Part shown: positions 18,635 to 25,472 of the stretch, piece after piece | How positions within the stretch are numbered: position 1 is the stretch's first letter | Layout of the letters: each line of letters begins with the position of its first letter | Assembly (NCBI GenBank): GCA_014872655.1 | Contig: WHHJ01000005.1 | Coordinates: 1-52,936, forward strand | Source: Clostridia bacterium | GTDB lineage: Bacteria > Bacillota > Clostridia > Oscillospirales > UBA644 | Direction: 5' to 3' | DNA: 52,936 nt | Notes under the pieces: model-generated | What the model saw: the letters and a program-made list of their open reading frames with translations, nothing else | What the model was told of the DNA's origin: nothing | The model's database searches: none | Program-made: the position numbers and the translations under genes

Positions 18635-18667
18635 GTAAGTAACACGTAAGTAACAAGTAAGTAACAA
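18635..18667 (+). repeat. Three tandem 11-bp repeats, probable integrase arm sites
   Basis: GTAAGTAACAM occurs three times without spacing (18635-18645, 18646-18656, 18657-18667). A related 11-base periodic pair lies at the right end (49515-49536). Position and period fit arm-type binding sites of a tyrosine integrase with an N-terminal AP2-like domain. Confidence 0.7.
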
Positions 18668-18678
18668 ATTATAATAAG

Positions 18679-18701
18679 AAAAAAGCCCCGTGACGGGGCT
18701 T
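18679..18701 (-). terminator. Terminator of the integrase gene
   Basis: On the minus strand, AAGCCCCG-TCA-CGGGGCTT is followed by TTTT. It overlaps the integrase stop codon and shields the attachment region. Confidence 0.85.
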
Positions 18702-19731
18702 ATAATTTGTTTACAGCGCTTAACAATTCTTTGATTTCAATATGTGTATATACGGCTTCAGTCAAATTCATAATCGATTTATGACCTACAATTTTTTTGA
18801 TTATAGTTTGATTTATATTTTTCATTACAGCTTGAGAAATAAACGTGTGACGTGTTTCGTGCGGTGTGTGCTTCATGCCTAAATTTTCCATAAGTGGGTA
18901 GAAATATCTTCTTTTAAAATTGTCGTAAGAAAGATATTGACCTTTTACGTTGCATATAGCATATTGACAAGAAGATCGCTTTATAAATTCTTCCCAAAAA
19001 GGGAGAACCTTGTCCGCGATTGGAACTATGCGAACCCCTGCGTTTGTTTTTGACGCTCTTACGTAGAACCATTGTTCATCGAGGTTTACATCTTCTTTTT
19101 TTAGATCGAGTAATTCTGAAATACGTACGCCTGAATAAATAAGAATGAGGACAATAGGTACATATTCGTTTTTTTGTGCATTATCCCACAGCAGTTGAAT
19201 TTCCTCCGTAGAAAAGGCTTGTCTTTGTTTTGTTTCCTCTTTTTTTGTTACTTTAACAAGCGAAGAATAATTTTTTTTGATACAATCGTGTTCCATGCAC
19301 CATTTATAGAGCTGATTAAATAAAATGTGTATTCTTTTCTGTGTTTGATATCCTTTCGTACATGAATTTATAATATCTTGCATATTATGAGGGCGAATAT
19401 CTGCCATTTTCATTTCGTATAATGGCTTGCAATATTTATATGCCGCAGTATAGTTTTTTATAGTAGACCTGTTAGAATCTTCATTGAAGTTTTCAGAAAA
19501 CCACCGTTGATATATTTCTTCAAATGTTACTTTTGACATTTCGAGATCATAAGGGTTGTCGTTATATGCAGCCAATTCTTTCAATGCATCTTGTTTTGTT
19601 TTAAAATATCCCAAAAACTCAAATTTTTGATTTCCTTTTTTGTCCCACCCGGTTGTAATTCTTGCTGCATAGGGTTTTCTTCTGTTTCCGGATAGTTTGT
19701 ATACGGAACCGTACCCGTTTGGTAATTTCAT
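18700..19731 (-). CDS. int: Phage tyrosine integrase
   Basis: Site-specific recombinase that inserts and, with an excisionase, removes the prophage at tRNA-Leu. It has 343 residues. The N-terminus (GYGSVYKLSGNRRKPYAARI) resembles the AP2-like arm-binding domain of Tn916-type integrases. A core-binding SAM-like region lies at about 65-155. The catalytic set is complete: Arg in YSGVRISELL, then H291-x2-R294, H317 and nucleophile Tyr328. The gene lies next to attL and reads toward it. Its AAGGAGG ribosome binding site can be sequestered in a hairpin (separate entry). Confidence 0.95.
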   Translation of the reverse strand: MKLPNGYGSVYKLSGNRRKPYAARITTGWDKKGNQKFEFLGYFKTKQDALKELAAYNDNPYDLEMSKVTFEEIYQRWFSENFNEDSNRSTIKNYTAAYKYCKPLYEMKMADIRPHNMQDIINSCTKGYQTQKRIHILFNQLYKWCMEHDCIKKNYSSLVKVTKKEETKQRQAFSTEEIQLLWDNAQKNEYVPIVLILIYSGVRISELLDLKKEDVNLDEQWFYVRASKTNAGVRIVPIADKVLPFWEEFIKRSSCQYAICNVKGQYLSYDNFKRRYFYPLMENLGMKHTPHETRHTFISQAVMKNINQTIIKKIVGHKSIMNLTEAVYTHIEIKELLSAVNKL

Positions 19732-19736
19732 TTTTC

Positions 19737-19757
19737 CTCCTTGACTTTTTCAAGGAG
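19737..19757 (-). promoter_or_regulatory. Hairpin sequestering the integrase ribosome binding site
   Basis: In int mRNA an 8-bp inverted repeat (19750-19757 with 19737-19744) with a 5-base loop contains most of the AAGGAGG site, 5 bases before ATG. It would lower translation unless melted or blocked. The same DNA carries the -35 and spacer of a plus-strand promoter. Confidence 0.6.
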
Positions 19758-19858
19758 AACTGATATAATAATACATATCAAGTCACCTTGAATTTTACAC
19801 ATTTTCTTGTTGGCTTGTTTTTGAAGTTCCCGGTGTTGCAGCACCGGGTTCTTTTTTT
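19741..19858 (+). ncRNA. Candidate phage small RNA with its own promoter and terminator
   Basis: TTGACT (19741-19746), 17 bases, TATAAT (19764-19769) form a strong plus-strand promoter between two minus-strand genes. About 60 bases after the predicted start lies a GC-rich stem (19829-19835 with 19842-19848) followed by TTCTTTTTTT. The predicted RNA is about 80-85 bases and has no convincing reading frame. It ends at the 3' end of the repressor gene. Its start region overlaps a weak minus-strand promoter for int (TTCAAG, 16 bases, TATTAT), so the two could interfere. Confidence 0.5.
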
Positions 19859-20498
19859 ATATAATATCGCTCTGAAATGCGATTGCTTTTCCCAATATTT
19901 TCACATTGTTCAAGTCTTCTTCGCTGTAGATTATATCTTTATATTTTGTATTTTCAGGCTTAAGAATCAATATATTTTTATCCGGGAAAAAATAGACACG
20001 CTTTAAAGTGGCTTCATCGTTTATTATAACTGCTGCAATTTCTCCATTATTGACAGCATTTTGCGCTCGCACAAATACGATATCGCCGTCGTTTATTCTT
20101 GCGTTTATCATACTGTCGCCTTTTGCGCGAAGACAAAAATCTGCCTTTATATCTGTTCCAACCTCGACATATGAGGAACGATCTTCATCTGCATATTGAG
20201 GCTCTCCGCAAGCGATATCCCCCAACAAGGGGATTTTTTTTGTGCTTATTAGAGAAATTCCATATTTTGTCATGTCTTCTATAGAAATAGAATTTTTATC
20301 ATCCCAACCCATTATTGCAGAAGGTTTTACATTAAAAAACGTAGCAAGCTCTTCTATCTTATTTAATGGGATATTGGTAACAATTCCTTGTTCATATTTA
20401 TAGATGGCTTGGGTTGATACTCCTAAAATTTTAGCCAAGTCCTCTTGTGTCATTTTTTTTGCAAGTCTTAGACTTTTTATATTTTCTCCTACGCTCAT
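19857..20498 (-). CDS. CI/LexA-like phage repressor (HTH + S24 peptidase)
   Basis: Maintains lysogeny by binding the operators at 20534-20862. The helix-turn-helix is at residues 16-37 (MTQEDLAKILGVSTQAIYKYEQ). The S24 self-cleavage domain has cleavage site Cys97-Gly98, nucleophile Ser129 in GDSM and Lys166. Cleavage during DNA damage would induce the phage. The 213-residue form starts at ATG 20498, which has AGAGGTG upstream; an ATG further upstream (20531) lies inside the promoter and is unlikely. Confidence 0.93.
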   Translation of the reverse strand: MSVGENIKSLRLAKKMTQEDLAKILGVSTQAIYKYEQGIVTNIPLNKIEELATFFNVKPSAIMGWDDKNSISIEDMTKYGISLISTKKIPLLGDIACGEPQYADEDRSSYVEVGTDIKADFCLRAKGDSMINARINDGDIVFVRAQNAVNNGEIAAVIINDEATLKRVYFFPDKNILILKPENTKYKDIIYSEEDLNNVKILGKAIAFQSDII

Positions 20499-20521
20499 AT
20501 AAACACCTCTTTGATGATTAT

Positions 20522-20550
20522 ATTTTAGCATATAACTTTTCAGTTGTCAA
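20522..20550 (-). promoter_or_regulatory. Repressor promoter (minus strand)
   Basis: On the minus strand TTGACA (20550-20545), 17 bases, TAAAAT (20527-20522). An operator-like CTTGACAA core covers the -35 box, so the repressor probably controls itself. Confidence 0.7.
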
Positions 20551-20576
20551 GAATGAAAAAAAATTTTTTATAAATG

Positions 20577-20627
20577 ACTTGACAAGTTTGTTTTTTGGTG
20601 TTATAATAAAAACAACTTAACAAGTTA
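20577..20627 (+). promoter_or_regulatory. Early lytic promoter with two operators
   Basis: A consensus promoter TTGACA (20579-20584), 17 bases, TATAAT (20602-20607). Operator 1, ACTTGACAAGT (20577-20587), covers the -35 box. Operator 2, AACTTAACAAGTT (20614-20626), lies at the start site. Bound repressor would block transcription of the Cro-like gene. Confidence 0.8.
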
Positions 20628-20649
20628 TTTTTTTGAAGGAGGTGACAAA

Positions 20650-20847
20650 ATGCTGGATAAAAAAATGCTTAGGGCAGCAATCGCAATGGCGGGTTATACA
20701 CAAACAAGACTTGCTAAAGAAATTGGAATAAGTAATTCGACAATGGTGCGAAAAATTAAGAATAGCTCTTTTGGTACAGATGAAGCAATGAAAATTATAG
20801 AAATTCTAAAAATTAAAAATCCGGAGAAAATTTTTTTTGCGAAGTAA
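20650..20847 (+). CDS. Cro-like HTH regulator (DUF739 type)
   Basis: A 65-residue DNA-binding protein made up almost wholly of a helix-turn-helix (YTQTRLAKEIGISNSTMVRKIK). It lies opposite the repressor, in the position of Cro, and resembles the short phage regulators grouped as DUF739. It probably represses the lysogenic promoter at early lytic times. GAAGGAGG lies just before the start. Another operator copy stands directly after the stop codon. Confidence 0.85.
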   Translation: MLDKKMLRAAIAMAGYTQTRLAKEIGISNSTMVRKIKNSSFGTDEAMKIIEILKIKNPEKIFFAK

Positions 20848-20849
20848 TT

Positions 20850-20862
20850 AACTTGTTAAGTT
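20850..20862 (+). promoter_or_regulatory. Third operator, between the two small regulator genes
   Basis: AACTTGTTAAGTT matches the 5-3-5 palindrome of the operators at 20577 and 20614. It lies 18 bases before the next start codon, where a roadblock or looping role is possible. Confidence 0.7.
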
Positions 20863-20879
20863 ATTTTTGGAGGTTTGTT

Positions 20880-21101
20880 ATGAGAAAAAACAAAGAAAAT
20901 GAAAACATACCCATATATGTAGCCTCAGAGCTAATGGGTGTAAGCAAGCAGTTTATAAGAATCGGTCTACAGCGTGGCTTGTTACCTTTTGGTACTGCGA
21001 TGAAAATTGGGGGGAGTAGATATACATATTATATCAGCCCGCAAAAATTTGAAGAATATACCGGGATTTCTTTGCAAAATAAAATAGCCGTGCACTTGTA
21101 G
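20880..21101 (+). CDS. Small HTH protein, excisionase-like
   Basis: 73 residues with a helix-turn-helix (YVASELMGVSKQFIRIGLQRG) and a beta wing (GGSRYTYYISPQKFEEYTG), in the style of phage excisionases and MerR-type Xis proteins. ATG 20880 is chosen, because TTGGAGG precedes it and the upstream ATG 20853 would overlap the operator. It may act as the directionality factor for the integrase, or as a second early regulator. The sequence does not decide. Confidence 0.7.
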   Translation: MRKNKENENIPIYVASELMGVSKQFIRIGLQRGLLPFGTAMKIGGSRYTYYISPQKFEEYTGISLQNKIAVHL

Positions 21102-21117
21102 CACACAGCTATTTTTA
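21081..21117 (+). terminator. Bidirectional terminator between convergent genes
   Basis: AAAATAGC pairs with GCTATTTT around an inner GTGC/GCAC stem, with T-runs on both strands. It ends both the early regulator transcript and the oppositely oriented Ltp-repeat gene. Confidence 0.75.
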
Positions 21118-21121
21118 TAAA

Positions 21122-22060
21122 TTAAAGCCCGTTTACGCTTGCTGCGTATGTTGCTTGACTTTCCGTGAAGCCATCATACATGAGTTGATCGATTAAGGTT
21201 TGTCGAGAAAATGAAAACCCTTCTAAATAACTTGCAGCCTTTTTTGCTGCCTGTTCGTTCCAGTTCGCGCCGCAATTGTCAGCCCCATATGTTGCTTGTT
21301 CTGTAGTGAATTTGTCATATTTTAATTGATCAATAATTCCTTGATATGAAAAAGGGAAATTGACAAGATATGTCTTTGCTTTTTTTACCGCCTGCTCATT
21401 CCAGTTTGCACCGCAATTATCAACCGCATAAGTTGCTTCCTGGCTTGTGAACCCCTCATATTTCAGTTGTTCAATGAGGCCTTGGTAAGAAAAATTCAAA
21501 ATACTCAAGTAAGAATCTGCTTTTTTTAGTGCATTTTTTTGGCCGATCGTAATATTTGATCCGGAACTGCCTTGAACGGTGTCTTCTTTCACCGTGTTAT
21601 TTGAAGATGATTCTGTGTTGTTTTCTTGAATATTTTCATCTGTTTTTTCTGGTACTTTTTGTTGTTCTTGAGATTGACTTTTATCCTCGTTGTTATCAAG
21701 TACGGGATTTTCTTCCGTGATTGTTTCAGCGTTTGTTTCCTCGTTTGTTTCGTCAACAATTTCCTGATTGTCCGGATCAATATTTTCGTCGTAATTTGGT
21801 ACACCATATGATTCTATGACATTGTTTACTGGTGGTTCTTCATTCTGGATTTTAGTTTGATTCCAGATTATAGCAACAAGTAGTGAAACACAAACACCTA
21901 TAACACAAACAGTAGTTATTATACGCTTTTTTTGTTTATGTTTACAATCCCAGCAAATTATTTCACCATTTTTCACCCAAACGCATTCATCACAATATTC
22001 TTTATGGCATACAGTACAAACTTTTGTAGCCTTGCGATCTTCATGATTAGTGCAATTCAT
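21122..22060 (-). CDS. Membrane protein with B-box-like zinc finger and three Ltp repeats; probable superinfection exclusion
   Basis: 312 residues. Residues 3-39 hold ordered Cys/His (C3, H6, C15, C18, C23, C26, C36, C39), like a B-box zinc finger. One membrane helix follows (about 44-66), then a low-complexity Glu/Asn/Gln linker (about 70-170). The C-terminus has three repeats of about 45 residues, each with a FSYQGLIEQLKY-like turn, two of them ending in NCGANWNEQA. These match the Ltp repeats of Streptococcus phage TP-J34 Ltp, which blocks DNA entry of superinfecting phages. Here the anchor is a membrane helix instead of a lipid. It is a minus-strand gene with its own promoter inside the early region, as expected for a lysogen-expressed moron. 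The domains are seen; the exclusion role is inference. Confidence 0.8.
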   Translation of the reverse strand: MNCTNHEDRKATKVCTVCHKEYCDECVWVKNGEIICWDCKHKQKKRIITTVCVIGVCVSLLVAIIWNQTKIQNEEPPVNNVIESYGVPNYDENIDPDNQEIVDETNEETNAETITEENPVLDNNEDKSQSQEQQKVPEKTDENIQENNTESSSNNTVKEDTVQGSSGSNITIGQKNALKKADSYLSILNFSYQGLIEQLKYEGFTSQEATYAVDNCGANWNEQAVKKAKTYLVNFPFSYQGIIDQLKYDKFTTEQATYGADNCGANWNEQAAKKAASYLEGFSFSRQTLIDQLMYDGFTESQATYAASVNGL

Positions 22061-22110
22061 TATTAACCCTCCGCTTTACAAAAATGACATAATAAAAACA
22101 TATTATTTTA

Positions 22111-22139
22111 ATTTTAACATAAAAGGAAGGAAGTGTCAA
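22111..22139 (-). promoter_or_regulatory. Promoter of the Ltp-repeat gene
   Basis: On the minus strand TTGACA (22139-22134), 17 bases, TAAAAT (22116-22111), the same boxes and spacing as the repressor promoter. No operator palindrome covers it, so it should be active in the lysogen. Confidence 0.7.
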
Positions 22140-22140
22140 C

Positions 22141-22368
22141 ATGTATAGACCAGAAGCAAAAAAACGGTTAAGAGAACACAAAAAGAGAATAAAGCGATTA
22201 AAGGCTACTTTTGCCGTTATTTCGTTTTTCTCGCTTGCAATGGCTTTAATCTGCGGATTTTCTGCTCCGCTTCATGCGTTAGATTCTGTCACAGCGATTA
22301 TTTCTGCGGTATTTTTTGCGTTGCTTTCTTTAGCGTCCGCAGCTTGCTCTGAAGCAGTGGAGGAATAA
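22141..22368 (+). CDS. Small two-helix membrane protein, unknown
   Basis: 75 residues: a very basic N-terminus (about residues 8-24) then two hydrophobic segments (about 25-42 and 50-68). I do not recognise the family. It begins the plus-strand early operon, and its AAGGAAGG site lies within the promoter of the divergent Ltp-repeat gene. No clear plus-strand promoter was found here; only a weak TTTACA at 22075 is visible. Confidence 0.65.
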   Translation: MYRPEAKKRLREHKKRIKRLKATFAVISFFSLAMALICGFSAPLHALDSVTAIISAVFFALLSLASAACSEAVEE

Positions 22369-22371
22369 ACA

Positions 22372-22698
22372 ATGTATAGATGCTATTATTGTGATATTGA
22401 AATTGAAGAGCCAAAATGGCGCACTGAAATGCTTGACAAAGATGTTCCCGGAAGCGAATATTCGTGGCCTGTTTGTCCAGTATGTGGGGATGAGGTTTTT
22501 GAGATTTACGAATGCCCGCATTGCGGCAAAATGGAATCAACGTCAGAAGGCGAGTTTTGCGCAGAATGTAAAAAAGACGTTGACGACAAACTGTATTATT
22601 TTTTGCGGGACATGACAGAAGCTGAAATAAATTTAATTGACGAAGAAATCGCAGAGGACGGGCTTTTTGAATATGCAGAAAGGAGAAGGATTATATGA
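22372..22698 (+). CDS. Small zinc-ribbon protein, unknown
   Basis: 108 residues with Cys pairs at C4-C7, CPVCG, CPHCG and CAEC, which form one or two zinc ribbons. The C-terminal third is acidic and helical. GTGGAGG precedes the start, and the stop overlaps the next gene (ATGA). Many phages carry such proteins between immunity and recombination genes. Function unknown. Confidence 0.75.
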   Translation: MYRCYYCDIEIEEPKWRTEMLDKDVPGSEYSWPVCPVCGDEVFEIYECPHCGKMESTSEGEFCAECKKDVDDKLYYFLRDMTEAEINLIDEEIAEDGLFEYAERRRII

Positions 22699-23405
22699 TC
22701 ACATTCAGAGATTTGCGGGCGGATGAGATAGATTGCCGTATTGCCCGATGCAAAGAAGACGGCGCGCAGCTTCTTTTGTATAAAGACGCACGGGCAGATA
22801 TGATTATTTTGGACGAGCAGGTAGGCACAGAAAACTGGCAAAGAGAACACTACGAGTGCAAAGGGAATTTGTTTTGCCGTGTTGGTATAAAGTCTGGAAA
22901 TGAATGGATTTGGAAGTCGGACTGCGGGGCAGAAAGCAATACAGAAAAAGAAAAGGGCGAGGCTTCAGACAGTTTCAAAAGAGCCTGCACAAACTGGGGA
23001 ATTGGACGTGAATTATACACCGCGCCTTTTATTTGGATAAACGCAGAGGATGCAAAAATAGAAGATAGCCATAAAAAGACCGCAAAAGGTGAAACGATAT
23101 ATATATCAAAAGCACGTTTTAAATTGTCTTATATGGAAGTTAAAGACAAGAAAATAACTGCGCTTGAAATAACAAGTGGCGGGAAAGTTGTATATTCTTT
23201 TGGCATGAAAAAAGCAATGAAAGAAATCAAAGCGGAAGGAACGGCTGACGGATGGGAGATAAAGAACAAGTGCGCGCTGTGCGGCAAAGATGTAGAAGAA
23301 GCCTATGCGCAGGCAACACTTGAAAAGCTGCATAAGGTTGTTTGCCCGGAATGTGTTGCAAAAGCACGGTCAAGGAAAAAGAAAAATGAGACAGCTAAAG
23401 CTTAA
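22695..23405 (+). CDS. Rad52-family single-strand annealing protein
   Basis: 236 residues. The N-terminal 120 or so read like phage Rad52/Rad22 proteins: a promoter-proximal helix, LDEQVGTENWQREHYECKG, a beta strand with WIWKSDCGAE, and KGEASDSFKRACTNWGIGREL, the hallmark helix. Such proteins anneal single strands during phage recombination and replication. The C-terminus carries a CALCGKD/CPEC zinc ribbon. The neighbours NinB-like, SSB and RusA form a coherent recombination set. The call rests on motif reading only. Confidence 0.72.
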   Translation: MITFRDLRADEIDCRIARCKEDGAQLLLYKDARADMIILDEQVGTENWQREHYECKGNLFCRVGIKSGNEWIWKSDCGAESNTEKEKGEASDSFKRACTNWGIGRELYTAPFIWINAEDAKIEDSHKKTAKGETIYISKARFKLSYMEVKDKKITALEITSGGKVVYSFGMKKAMKEIKAEGTADGWEIKNKCALCGKDVEEAYAQATLEKLHKVVCPECVAKARSRKKKNETAKA

Positions 23406-23901
23406 AACGGACAAGGCACACATGTTCCGCATCCTCGCACAGGTTGAGGACTTTATTAGCGATGGCAAAGAATACGAGATAACAGTACAGAAAGCAGTTA
23501 AACACCGTTCTCTCGATAGTAACAGTTACCTTTGGGCTTTAGTCGGTCAGATGGCTGAAGCACTCAATCAGGACAAGGATGCCGTGTACTACGAAATGCT
23601 AAAGCGATACGGCGTTTCTATCGTGGTAAAAATCAAAGATACTGATAGAGATCGTTTCTTCCGGTCGTGGAAGTACGTAGAACAGCACGAAAAACTACCT
23701 CCGGAGGAACGAGCGCAATATTACAAGGTATATCTTGGTTCTTCTGCCTACGACACGCAAGAGATGTCTGTATTGCTGAATGGAGTTGTTTCAGAGTGTG
23801 AAGAACTCGGTATACCAACAGAAGCAAACAGCAGGATATTGAGCATGCTAAACGCATGGGAAAGGAAGGTCAAGGATGAAAAACAACACGCAGTTGAATA
23901 G
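23386..23901 (+). CDS. NinB-like recombination protein
   Basis: 171 residues. KHRSLDSNSYLWALVGQMAEAL is the typical NinB/Orf core, followed by YYEMLKRYGVSIVV. Lambda NinB (Orf) binds single-stranded DNA and helps load recombinases. The start is ATG 23386, since the longer frame from 23305 would run through the previous gene. It overlaps the Rad52-like gene by 20 bases. Confidence 0.7.
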   Translation: MRQLKLKTDKAHMFRILAQVEDFISDGKEYEITVQKAVKHRSLDSNSYLWALVGQMAEALNQDKDAVYYEMLKRYGVSIVVKIKDTDRDRFFRSWKYVEQHEKLPPEERAQYYKVYLGSSAYDTQEMSVLLNGVVSECEELGIPTEANSRILSMLNAWERKVKDEKQHAVE

Positions 23902-24097
23902 GATTTTAGCGCATTTATTGGAGCATGAAACAATCACTCCGCTTGAGGCCTTGTCTGAATACGGATGTTACCGGCTCGGCGCAAGGATCTCCGACTTGCG
24001 CAAGCAAGGATATGACATCGAGACAAAAATCACTTCCGGAAAGAATCGTTTCGGGGACAGTGTAAACTTTGCGACTTATAGGTTAGTCTCGAGATGA
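23876..24097 (+). CDS. Small winged-helix protein
   Basis: 73 residues that form a winged helix-turn-helix (ITPLEALSEYGCYRLGARISDLRKQG, split here by reading order only), as in HTH_39-type phage proteins. It overlaps both neighbours, with 26 bases upstream and ATGA downstream. It probably binds DNA; the target is unknown. Confidence 0.72.
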   Translation: MKNNTQLNRILAHLLEHETITPLEALSEYGCYRLGARISDLRKQGYDIETKITSGKNRFGDSVNFATYRLVSR

Positions 24098-24372
24098 AAA
24101 AGAGCATTATGCAAGACGACAAAGAGTGCTATATTACGGGATCAAAAATCAACCTGCATCTGCACCATATATACCCCGGGTCAAATAGAAAAATAAGTGA
24201 CCGTAATGGCTTTTTTGTATGGCTTCGCGCAGATTGGCATATTGGTCAGATGTATTCAGTGCACGAGGACAGCAAACTGATGTTGAGGCTGAAACAGGAA
24301 TGCCAGAAAAAGTATGAAGAAACACACAGCCGGGAGGACTTTATCCGGCTAATAGGGAGGAACTATTTATGA
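24094..24372 (+). CDS. Small HNH-like phage protein
   Basis: 92 residues with CYITGS near the N-terminus, LHLHHIYPG, then a downstream ADWHIG and VH. The pattern resembles a degenerate or compact HNH nuclease fold, found beside ssb in many Bacillota phages. The catalytic competence is uncertain because the final His is not clearly placed. It is coupled to ssb by an ATGA overlap. Confidence 0.65.
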   Translation: MKKSIMQDDKECYITGSKINLHLHHIYPGSNRKISDRNGFFVWLRADWHIGQMYSVHEDSKLMLRLKQECQKKYEETHSREDFIRLIGRNYL

Positions 24373-24743
24373 ACGTAAACAAAGTATTTATCGGCGGAAG
24401 ATTGACTGCCGCGCCGGAATTAAAAACAACACAGAACGGAACGATTGTTCTCCGTTTTTCCGTTGCCGTAAACCGCATGAAAAAGGAAGAAACAGACTTC
24501 ATCGAGTGCGTTGCATTTAAGACCACAGCAGAAAATATTGCGAAGTATTTCGCTAAAGGAAGCAGCATTTTTGTCGAGGGACACATCAACATTGATTCAT
24601 ACAAAGACAAAGACGGAAACAAGCGCAAGTCCGTTGTTGTTATCGTTGATCGCTTCGATTTCGTGGAAAGCAAGACAAAGACTGTTGACGCAACACCGGA
24701 CGAGCCTGCGGAATTAGAAGACATTGACGATCTGCCATTTTAA
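24369..24743 (+). CDS. ssb: Single-stranded DNA-binding protein
   Basis: Phage SSB of 124 residues. It has an OB fold with MNVNKVFIGGRLTAAPELK, FSVAVNR and FIECVAFKTTAENIAKYFAKG, and ends in the acidic tip EDIDDLPF that recruits partner proteins. It belongs to the recombination/replication block and lies directly before the replication initiator. Confidence 0.95.
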   Translation: MNVNKVFIGGRLTAAPELKTTQNGTIVLRFSVAVNRMKKEETDFIECVAFKTTAENIAKYFAKGSSIFVEGHINIDSYKDKDGNKRKSVVVIVDRFDFVESKTKTVDATPDEPAELEDIDDLPF

Positions 24744-24755
24744 GGAGGCGAAGAC

Positions 24756-25472
24756 ATGCCAGCATACTACGCAGTCATCCCTGCCACCATAAGATACGAC
24801 AGCAGGATTTCAGCAAATGCAAAACTTCTGTACGGAGAGATCACTGCCCTGTGCAATGAAAAAGGTTTTTGTTGGGCTACAAACGGGTATTTTTCAGAAC
24901 TGTACAATGTTTCTGCGCGAAGCATTCAGCGGTGGATTTCCGACTTGGAGACGTTTGGTTATATCAAGGCAAATATTCGTTATAAAATAGATGGAAAAAC
25001 CGTAGACAGTAGGTGCATTTCAATAAGCGACCAAATGTCACCAGTGGTGACAAAAATATCACCACCCCACGACAAAAATGTCATCCCCCCTCACGACAAA
25101 AATGTCGTGGAGAATAATATAATATATAATAATACATCTAATAAAGAAAATAATAATATTATAAATAATATTATTACAAAAGAAAGCAAAAAACAAACGA
25201 AACACCGTTACGGAGAATACAAGAACGTGCTTCTAACAGACACAGAGTTGGAGAAGTTAAAAGCAGAGTATCCTTCGGACTATAAAGACAGGATTGAAAG
25301 ATTGTCCTGTTACATAGAATCTACCGGGAAATCATACAAGAACCATTTAGCTACAATCCGTAATTGGGATCGTATGGATAAGGACAGAAAGAAAGCCACA
25401 GAAAAACCAAAGCGAAATTACGACATGTCAATCGATGAAGTATACGGAATCGTGGGTGATGAAGATGAGTGA
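24756..25472 (+). CDS. Phage replication initiator (HTH, DnaD/Rep-like)
   Basis: 238 residues. The N-terminal winged helix (ISANAKLLYGEITALCNEKGFC, then VSARSIQRWISDLETFGYIK) matches the HTH_36-type domain of phage replication proteins. The middle (about residues 90-150) is a low-complexity Asn/Ile/Lys linker, encoded by the repeat-rich and AT-rich DNA described as the origin. The C-terminal part is a DnaB-2/DnaD-like helical region. The next gene is the DnaC-like loader, an arrangement known from many Gram-positive phages. AAGGAGG precedes the start. Confidence 0.85.
   Translation: MPAYYAVIPATIRYDSRISANAKLLYGEITALCNEKGFCWATNGYFSELYNVSARSIQRWISDLETFGYIKANIRYKIDGKTVDSRCISISDQMSPVVTKISPPHDKNVIPPHDKNVVENNIIYNNTSNKENNNIINNIITKESKKQTKHRYGEYKNVLLTDTELEKLKAEYPSDYKDRIERLSCYIESTGKSYKNHLATIRNWDRMDKDRKKATEKPKRNYDMSIDEVYGIVGDEDE
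25036..25178 (+). other. Predicted phage replication origin inside the initiator gene
   Basis: A perfect 17-bp palindrome TGTCACCAGTGGTGACA (25036-25052) is followed by three related repeats around GACAAAAATRTC (near 25047-25062, 25068-25083, 25092-25109). Then comes about 70 bases of nearly pure A/T, which could be the unwinding element. Iterons followed by an AT-rich stretch inside the initiator gene are typical of phage origins. Confidence 0.65.

Noticed and set aside
18635..18667. A short CRISPR array
   Set aside because: The 11-mers are directly tandem with no spacers and have counterparts at attR, which fits integrase arm sites.
19788..20006. A 72-residue plus-strand frame across the candidate small RNA
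   Set aside because: It starts with TTG without a ribosome site and runs through a terminator into antisense of the repressor.
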